Source: Leptolyngbyaceae cyanobacterium (GTDB lineage Bacteria; Cyanobacteriota; Cyanobacteriia; Cyanobacteriales; Aerosakkonemataceae). From it: DNA of 64,000 bases. Of the stretch, positions 57,624 through 64,000 are shown piece by piece. Location: NCBI GenBank assembly GCA_036703985.1, contig DATNQN010000108.1, positions 1 to 64,000 on the forward strand. The letters run 5' to 3'. The notes under the pieces are model-generated. The model was not told where the DNA came from. It saw only the letters and a program-made list of their open reading frames with translations, and searched no databases. Within the stretch, counting starts at the first letter, position 1. Each line of letters opens with the position of its first letter. Made by a program: the position numbers and the translations under genes.

Positions 57624-58295
57624 TTACTCATTAGGCTCAGTTTCTCGATCTAGAAGCTGCATTAACTCTGCGTTTTCTTGCCTAAGTCTCTGATTTTCTT
57701 CAGAAAGGGTTATATTTAATTCTTTAATGCGATTAATTTCTTCCGTGGAAAAACTTTTTACCTGTGCAACTTCGCTCGGAAGCTTAGGTTTTCTATCTCT
57801 TCCTTTATCATCCATACCTGGGAACAGATTGTGTGCAGGGTCAAACCATACTATATAAAACGTATTATCAAAAATAAAGCCATGTATTCTCCCATATCCT
57901 TTGGCAACTCTAAGTTCAAAAGAGTCTCTAGTCATTTCCTCATATTGCTTTTGTAATTCATTCTCATCATTGCCGCATTGAGCACGCAGTGAATCTTTAA
58001 TTTTATCTGGAAACGCACTTCTTGTTATGGTGCTATCCCCTTTCCAATTAATAAATTTAGGCATCAGCCTGGGATGGGTTTGCTGCTTAATATCATCAGC
58101 TGTCGAATTTTGAATGTCATTAAAGGCATCAAAAAGTAGTTCATAATATTTTTTATTTAAACCGTGCAGAAAAAACTCTTCTGATTCCCAATCAACAAAT
58201 TTGAAGGAAATCCTGAGTTTTTCATTTGATATTTTGCGATAAGAGTCTTCGGCGAAACTTTTGAGAACACTGCTTTCAATTTTTTTCTTAGCCAT
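57624..58295 (-). CDS. Unrecognised protein, candidate toxin partner of Panacea
   Basis: Protein of 223 residues, third gene of the helicase operon and 5 bp after the Panacea gene. It has a basic start (AKKKIESS), a middle with SFELRVAKGYGRIHGFIFDN and FYIVWFDPAHNLFP, and a C-terminal coiled coil (EEINRIKELNITLSEENQRL). The GRIHGFI...IVWFDPAHNLFP stretch reminds me of RelE-like cores, but this is only a pattern. In Panacea-containing pairs the neighbour is often the toxin, so that is the best guess. Confidence 0.72.
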   Translation of the reverse strand: MAKKKIESSVLKSFAEDSYRKISNEKLRISFKFVDWESEEFFLHGLNKKYYELLFDAFNDIQNSTADDIKQQTHPRLMPKFINWKGDSTITRSAFPDKIKDSLRAQCGNDENELQKQYEEMTRDSFELRVAKGYGRIHGFIFDNTFYIVWFDPAHNLFPGMDDKGRDRKPKLPSEVAQVKSFSTEEINRIKELNITLSEENQRLRQENAELMQLLDRETEPNE

Positions 58296-58300
58296 TTGGA

Positions 58301-58771
58301 TTAGCCTACATAAGCAGCCAGCTTAATCTCAAAGAAACTCTTCATAGACTCTTTAGATATTAAAGCATTAGAACCTTCAGTTTCAGGCAATCCTTTTCTA
58401 GCATCTAGCCAAGGATCTTCTCGATGAGTCATGGTAGCTAAAGCTGCGCCATCATATCGTCCGTAAGCTTCCACGATTTGTTTGATCAACGCTACTTTTT
58501 CTGGTTCTAGTTCTGGAAATTCAAACTCTTCTTGAATGCTTCTCCATCCATAATCTTTGTACTTATCATATAATGCACGAATCACAGGCCCATAAGTCCA
58601 AGCTTCAAAATCTTCTGCAAATAATGGTTCTCCATCGTGAGTAGCCATATAAATAGCTTGGACATAGTAACAAAGCTTTTGCAGCTTCATCGGAGTTAGG
58701 CTTTCTTGAAAAACCTCTCTGTGATGGAGGATGATTATACTGACAATTTTTTTGAGATTTTCAGAAATCAT
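58301..58771 (-). CDS. Panacea (DUF4065) domain protein
   Basis: Protein of about 156 residues with the DUF4065 pattern: LTPMKLQKLCYYVQAIYMAT, then FEAWTYGPVIRALYDKYKDYGWRSI. Panacea domains are known as versatile antitoxin domains (PanA) and were first seen in phage- or proteolysis-linked proteins (GepA, SocA). The start at 58771 was preferred over 58795 because GAGGA lies seven bases upstream. It is between the helicase gene (43 bp away) and the 223-residue unknown (5 bp). Confidence 0.88.
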   Translation of the reverse strand: MISENLKKIVSIIILHHREVFQESLTPMKLQKLCYYVQAIYMATHDGEPLFAEDFEAWTYGPVIRALYDKYKDYGWRSIQEEFEFPELEPEKVALIKQIVEAYGRYDGAALATMTHREDPWLDARKGLPETEGSNALISKESMKSFFEIKLAAYVG

Positions 58772-58814
58772 ATTAAAGTCCTCATTGATTTTCATTAGCG
58801 TAGGTGCCTTGCCA

Positions 58815-61320
58815 TTACTGTGCTTTCGTTACAAACCCAGTAGTATAATTGGCACAAAAATCATCGGCTCTTAGTTTATGGTATATCAATCTTTCTCTAA
58901 TAAATTCATCGTCATTAATCTTGTTCTCTACACATAATGACCTGATGAAATTAGATATATTTTTACGTAATAGATTCAGCTTTTCCCCATTAATAATTCG
59001 CGTCGTGTCTAGTTGAAGTGAGGCAGCATATTCTAATTTCACTGATGGATGAACCATAATCGGAGTAAATCTGCAAGTTTGATCGTAACTATTAGTAAAC
59101 CAAACGCCAGATCCGTTTAACTGATTACAGTAATCCTTAATAATAGTATCGGTAGTAGCTCCATTTTTACACTCGATTACGAAGTATGTTAGGTTTCCGA
59201 CCTGCCAAAGTACATCTGGCCCTTTCCCATACTCTGCTTCTGGTCGCTGGCTATTAAACCCTATATAGCGGGCAATTTTCTTAAATGATTCTTCAAATAT
59301 CTCTGCTGTATCTGGCTTAAATATCAATGATTCTAACAATCCATTCATTTCAATAATGATTTTATTTGGATCGTCAAATTTTGCTCTTAAATAATCTCCA
59401 CATATTCTTGCTTGATCCATAACTTTCGATTCAAGTTTGTGATATGCAATTCCTTGTATTGGCTTAGTTACTCTTGAATTATCACTAGCTGCCGCCATCA
59501 AAATTTTTTGTGCTTCTGCCCCATCGTAGAAGTTAGTGTACTCTGCCAAGCATTGTTTTAAATATGACTTTAACGGTTTTTCTTCTACTAATTTTACCAC
59601 TTTGTCAAGCTCTTTAACTGCGGCATCGTAGTTGTTTATAGAAGCCAAATTATATGCTTTCCTTTGTGCAATTGTTACCAAATCAGGTGTACTACCTGTT
59701 TCGTATGAAAGTGATGCCAAAACCCCCTTGCTAGCAGATACCCATTCTTGCTTTCTATGTAAACAATACATAATTACTTCCCTTATCTGAGACAAATTTC
59801 CTCCCTTAATCTGATCGGAAATCTGCTCTGATAGGTTTATTTGCACTTTAGTTCCTGGAGAAAATCTATCTATTGCGCCTCCTGCATACAATTGGCTAGT
59901 AAGATTACGTCCCATTAAAAATACAACACAGTAGTCATCACTAGATCTAATCCCACGTCCCATTCCTTGTTCTATTTTCTGAATTAGTTGGGCAGCTTTT
60001 CTTGAGCTTCCCATTATTATGCCACTTTCAACTTTATCAATTAGCCGTCTAACAGATGGCAGTCCATCAATTACAAGAAATCTACACGCCTCTTTAGGTA
60101 AGTCTACTCCATCGTAGCGATTTACTAATATTGTAAGACCAACTTTTTCTTTTTTTAATCGAGTTACTCCTTCATACAAATTATGTTTATCCAAAATTAA
60201 ATCTGCCCGATCTTTCCAGTAGTTAGCTCTATAGTCTGAAGGAACAATAACAACAACATTTACATCTTGTGCAATCGACTTGCAAAATTGCTTGATATCA
60301 TCGTCGGTTAAGTCAGTATTGATCACTTGTGGAAGAAGAATCATCCTATCACCAATATCACCTGCTGTGTCAGGTATAACAGGTTTATTGATAGAGTTCT
60401 CTGTATCTGTAATACCAAAATGGCTACACAAAATGCTATCATCTACTAAAGTAGCAGTCATAAATATCTTTCTAGAAGCATTTGTGATACTTGGAATCAT
60501 ATCAATTGGTATGCAGTGTGGGGAAATCTCTATTTTGTCTGAGCTAACAACGCACCTTGATAAAGGTAATGATTCCTTGATTAAAGGCCATACAAATTTT
60601 ATCCATTCCTCATCTTTATGTTTAATTAATATAGTTGATATTTCTGATATCTTACTTTGCCAACTCCAAAAAGGCACTTGCATATAAGCATCAAGATCTC
60701 GATTCTCAATTTCAGATGCCTTTGTATCACATTGAGCATGAAGTGATTCTTTAAAGCAATTATAAATTTCTTGATATGCCGTATTTTGGCTATCGATTAT
60801 TAACATAAATTGGTCTTCTACTGTATCGAGGCACGCATGAGCATCATCAATAATAATGCTACCAATCGCGATTTTTCTACCTTCGTCACCAACACCAAAA
60901 ACTGACTTTCCATTGACGAGCTTGTATATATTAATAACTAAAATAGCTTTCCCCGACAGAAATCTATGAGAATTAGTATCATCCGTAACTTCAATTCCCA
61001 GGTCTTTTGCTTCACCAGTAACCTGTCTTACCAGATAGTTGTCAGGAACTACATAAACTGCGGGGCCTTTACCTTCATTTAAGCAACTCTTTAGGATAAG
61101 TAACCCTACTACAGTTTTGCCACTGCCAGTATTCATTTTAATCACGAGATCTTTTTCATCTCTCCTGGGAAAACCAATGATCCCAAACTTGTGTTTGAAC
61201 ATCTCTCGGATATTCAAACTTGCCTTCTTTCTTACTGGGTAGAGCCGTAAATATCTCTCTAGGATGAAGAGCCGTGTTACTTGTGTTCCCACTATTGATT
61301 TTGCCAAAGTCGATAGGCAT
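58815..61320 (-). CDS. SF2 helicase with C-terminal PD-(D/E)XK-type motif, frameshifted
   Basis: The main frame (from about 61160 to 58815) encodes Walker A KMNTGSGKT, Walker B SIIIDDAHAC, motif III TATLVDD, helicase C-terminal motifs (VDLPKEACRFLVIDGLPSVR, QKIEQGMGRGIRSSDDY) and, near the end, a GPDVLWQ ... YFVIECKNG pattern, the D...ExK of PD-(D/E)XK nucleases. The true N-terminus lies in another frame from ATG 61320: MPIDFGKINSGNTSNTALHP, then PREIFTALPSK and PRDVQTQVWDHWFSQ. The two join at 61158-61168, so one base change or a slip in a GAGAGA tract breaks the gene. Large helicase-nucleases like this are typical defence effectors. It is first in a three-gene operon. Confidence 0.85.
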
Positions 61321-61446
61321 CATATCTACTGTTCTATTTAAGGTTAACTATTTATTATACCAACACTGTTGGCTCTCCCGTACTTGTGGTGATTGCAAAA
61401 TCGATCGAGCCGCCCGGTTTCAATTTAAGCCAATACTGCGGAATTA

Positions 61447-61533
61447 CCTAACCCCCCAACCCCCTTCCCTTGTAGGGAAGGGGAAAGAATTCAATGCCTC
61501 TCTCCTCGCAGGGGAGAGGATTGGGGGAGAGGT
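61447..61533. repeat. Dispersed GC-rich repeat (LTPQPPSLxGKG type)
   Basis: Reads CCTAACCCCCCAACCCCC, then the TTCCCTTGTAGGGAA stem and a CTCTCCTCGCAGGGGAGAGG hairpin. It is related to the in-frame insert at 4738-4812. It lies between the helicase and transketolase-like genes, 6 bp from the end of the latter, and may act as its terminator. Confidence 0.78.
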
Positions 61534-61539
61534 TAATTC

Positions 61540-63750
61540 TTAATGCACTAACTCGATCGCACGTTTTGTCAACGCCTCCGCAGTCAATCCATTAAACGCC
61601 ATCAACTCACCAGCACTTGCAGTTGTTTCCCCACGTTTCCATGCAAAAGTATCGCGTTTGGCGTTACTTCTCAACATCACAGGTTCTAACATTCCACTTG
61701 CGCCACCAGTGACACCAATTAACGCATCACCACCAAAGATTTCAGCGAATTTGGCATCATCCAAAAATTCACCATCTGCTTCAGAACAAGTATCCCAAGC
61801 AACATCATTAGGACGATACAAACGGCGAGGATTAACAACAGAAACAATCTTCGCGCCGATACCTTCAGTTTCCAAGAAAGCTGCTGCTTCAAATACAGGA
61901 ATTAGCGTCATATCGCCAACAACTGCAAACACAACTTTCTTACCGCCGGGAACTTCATGCAATACAACTGCACCATCTTTTAAACCTTGACGAGTTTGTT
62001 CAAAAGTGGTACGAATTGGCAACGGTGATTTGCTGGCAGTAATCACAATTCCCTTATTTTTAGTTGTTAATGCCCAGTCATAACAAACTTGGATACTGTT
62101 AGCATCGGGTGGGAATAATGGGAACACATTGCCATTTCGCATCATCGCCGCAAAATATGCTTCAATTTCCGGGCGTTGGTGCGTCCAACCGTTGCGTCCT
62201 TGCTCTAATGCGCCTGCGGTATATAAAGTAATCGTGGAAGGAGTTGGACGGCGTAATTCTGCCATTGCTTGGGTGACAGTTTGCCAAATTGGTAATCCGT
62301 TGATGGCAAAAGATTCGTAGGAACACCACAAGCTTCTTGCACCCATCAAAGATAAACCAACGGCTAATCCCGCACAAGCATCTTCACTCAAAGGTTCGTA
62401 AACTTGTCCGTTTGGTGATTGATTGTAAAGGTCATCTGTGGTGGGGTGAATAATCTTTAATGCCTGGTTTATATTGGCAATTGCAGATGCTTCGTTACCG
62501 TCAGCGTTGGTGACTAAAAAAGCGCGATCGCATTCTCCCACTTTCCCAACTAATCGCCCCATTGCGGTTGTTGAAACTTTCGGTTCTCCACCAACTGAAT
62601 ACTCTTCTAAAGGTAATTGACCTAATTCTGGTAACGGTAATACAGATTCCGTTACCGCAGTTTTGGCCGCAGGGCCACCACCTGCCCGTTCGCAATTTGT
62701 TCGCACTAATTGCCAAGCTTCCACAGACAATGCACGACCTTTCAAAGCTTCGGAAATGTGCGGCGCATCTAATGTATCTTTAGGATAAAGATTGTGAGAT
62801 TTTGCTCCCCGTGCATGAACTCCTGCACCTTTCAATTGCTTGATAATAAATGCCGTTAGTTTACCGCCAAGTGCAGATTTTGCTGCTTTATCTACACTAG
62901 CTAAAATTGCTTTGGTGAAAGCAAGACGCTGTTCAAAAGAGAAAGCGGTGCTATCAACATAATCACCGGGTTGGTTTTTATCATCAAAGTTTTTAGCATC
63001 TACTAAAATAACTTCTGCAAAACCATTACCTTTCCAATAAGCGATCATTTCCTCATTGGTTTTAGTGGAAACCATGCTATGGTGTTCCTGACTGTAACCG
63101 TTCCAAACTAACACTGGTAAAAAGTTAGTTGCACTGGGATAAGCAGTGTGGAAATGTGCCATACTGCTCATCGGATAAGGTTCGCCCATCCCGCCATCAC
63201 CCATCGTGAAGGGGAAAAGTTTGTCTCTGTGCAATAAAGCAGCTGCCATTGCAAAGTGCTGACCTTGACCGAGTGGGCCAGCAGGTGCGAGAATACCGGG
63301 AATGTAGCCGGAAAGGTGGCCCAAAAGACCGTGCTTTTCGCGGAAACGATCGCGCAACTGCTGCACAGTAGAAATACCCATGTCCTCCAAAGAGCGATCG
63401 AGGAACATCGAACTATAAAATCCCGGCGCGTGGTGTCCCACTTCCGTGAGAATATTCTTATAACCCAGCAAAATTAAAGCGGCATGAGCTTCCGCAGAAC
63501 TGGCAAAACCGCCTGGGTGTCCCGAAGCTTTACTACCCGTGATTTGCAAAGTAAGATAACGAAGAGCGTCAGCTAGCAGCAAAGTTTGATACACTGCGGC
63601 TGGGTCGGTAGGATCGGAAATGGCGACATTGCCTTCTGCGATCGCAGGTTTTACACCATACGTCTCGAAATGCGGTAGCGCTTCGCCAAAGTATTGAATA
63701 CCTTCGCAAAAATCGGGGACTGAGGTTGCTTTTGGGGTCGTTGCAGTCAT
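61540..63750 (-). CDS. Transketolase / phosphoketolase-like TPP enzyme
   Basis: Thiamine-diphosphate enzyme of 736 residues. The N-terminal TPP domain has SGHPGGFASSAEAHAALILL, PAGPLGQGQHFAMA and GDGGMGEPYPMSSMAHFHTA; the pyrimidine domain has EPLSEDACAGLAVGLSLMG; a C-terminal transketolase domain follows. It is the cyanobacterial family often annotated transketolase or phosphoketolase, distinct from the classic XFP in sequence around the TPP loop. The substrate (sugar phosphate) is not proven. The start at 63750 has an AAGGA site six bases upstream; the 18 codons above it are not coding. Confidence 0.85.
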   Translation of the reverse strand: MTATTPKATSVPDFCEGIQYFGEALPHFETYGVKPAIAEGNVAISDPTDPAAVYQTLLLADALRYLTLQITGSKASGHPGGFASSAEAHAALILLGYKNILTEVGHHAPGFYSSMFLDRSLEDMGISTVQQLRDRFREKHGLLGHLSGYIPGILAPAGPLGQGQHFAMAAALLHRDKLFPFTMGDGGMGEPYPMSSMAHFHTAYPSATNFLPVLVWNGYSQEHHSMVSTKTNEEMIAYWKGNGFAEVILVDAKNFDDKNQPGDYVDSTAFSFEQRLAFTKAILASVDKAAKSALGGKLTAFIIKQLKGAGVHARGAKSHNLYPKDTLDAPHISEALKGRALSVEAWQLVRTNCERAGGGPAAKTAVTESVLPLPELGQLPLEEYSVGGEPKVSTTAMGRLVGKVGECDRAFLVTNADGNEASAIANINQALKIIHPTTDDLYNQSPNGQVYEPLSEDACAGLAVGLSLMGARSLWCSYESFAINGLPIWQTVTQAMAELRRPTPSTITLYTAGALEQGRNGWTHQRPEIEAYFAAMMRNGNVFPLFPPDANSIQVCYDWALTTKNKGIVITASKSPLPIRTTFEQTRQGLKDGAVVLHEVPGGKKVVFAVVGDMTLIPVFEAAAFLETEGIGAKIVSVVNPRRLYRPNDVAWDTCSEADGEFLDDAKFAEIFGGDALIGVTGGASGMLEPVMLRSNAKRDTFAWKRGETTASAGELMAFNGLTAEALTKRAIELVH

Positions 63751-63872
63751 GCTGAGTTCCTTAATGTGTATGAGGAGACAGTACGTGCTGAATTTATTTA
63801 ACAAAGATTTTACAACTTTTATGTTGCGAAAGTAGATTACTTATCAGTAATGCACAGATAATTAAGTTAAAT

Positions 63873-64000
63873 GTCATTTGTCATTGGTCATTGGTCATTT
63901 GCGATCGGCGATCGTAATCTCATACCCGGTAACATCGATTACCTAAAAAAATCCCCTTCTTATCTGCGTTTATCTGCGTACCCTGCGGGAAGGCTATCGC
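63873..64000. repeat. STRR and dispersed repeats at the window end
   Basis: Tandem TCATTGG heptamers (63881-63899) are followed by GCGATCGGCGATCG and by CCCTGCGGGAAGGCTATCGC, which nearly repeats the motif at about 49200. The region upstream of the transketolase-like gene (63751-64000) shows no other gene. Confidence 0.65.

Noticed and set aside
61274-61543. 89-codon plus-strand frame ending LTPQPPSLVGKG
   Set aside because: Its C-terminal half is translation of a dispersed repeat and the rest is antisense to the helicase 5' end.

Overview
The window is cyanobacterial chromosome, most likely from a filamentous species. Evidence is the very frequent HIP1 octamer GCGATCGC, an HO1-type heme oxygenase, a GyrB split by the GyrB intein known from Synechocystis, long runs of extracellular-polysaccharide glycosyltransferases, and abundant heptanucleotide (STRR) and palindromic dispersed repeats. 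A hepC/hepA-like pair is present, but the window does not show whether the organism makes heterocysts. Gene starts below were re-chosen from homology, ribosome sites and overlaps where the longest open frame looked wrong.

Layout. 0-8 kb, mostly minus strand: a GH1 beta-glucosidase, an MGDG-synthase-like glycosyltransferase, a small hypothetical, and a MoxR ATPase / DUF58 / transglutaminase operon. 8-18.4 kb: two membrane or secreted proteins of unknown function, heme oxygenase, intein-bearing gyrB, miaA, a Uma2 remnant and a TPR/SPINDLY-type glycosyltransferase. 18.7-38 kb: a beta-carbonic anhydrase, then a large exopolysaccharide locus with a Wzc-like co-polymerase/kinase, HepC-like priming transferase, HepA-like ABC exporter, nine GT4-type glycosyltransferases, an O-antigen-ligase/polymerase-like protein, a methyltransferase and a secreted clan GH-A-like hydrolase. 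Many of these genes overlap or nearly touch, so they probably form one long plus-strand operon starting near 23.4 kb.

38-54 kb is a patchwork of accessory and housekeeping genes. It holds a REP-associated (RAYT) transposase between two REP-like hairpins, an orphan DpnM-like adenine methyltransferase, a phosphoesterase, decayed toxin-antitoxin pieces (DUF5615, RHH, truncated VapC), an intact RelE/ParE-like toxin pair, a protein with two Tudor/chromo-like repeats, ilvA, a DUF1537 sugar-acid kinase and three tandem paralogous membrane proteins of an unrecognised family. Two 104-bp MITE copies lie at 3.5 and 53.9 kb.

54-61.3 kb is a compact defence-like island. The first module is an XRE regulator, an AAA ATPase and a DUF4276 (TOPRIM-like) protein, bracketed by a decayed copy of the regulator. 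The second, on the opposite strand, is an SF2 helicase with a C-terminal PD-(D/E)XK-type motif (frameshifted near its 5' end), a Panacea/DUF4065 protein and a 223-residue unknown that could be its toxin partner. The window closes with a cyanobacterial transketolase/phosphoketolase-like enzyme. No tRNA, rRNA or CRISPR array was recognised.
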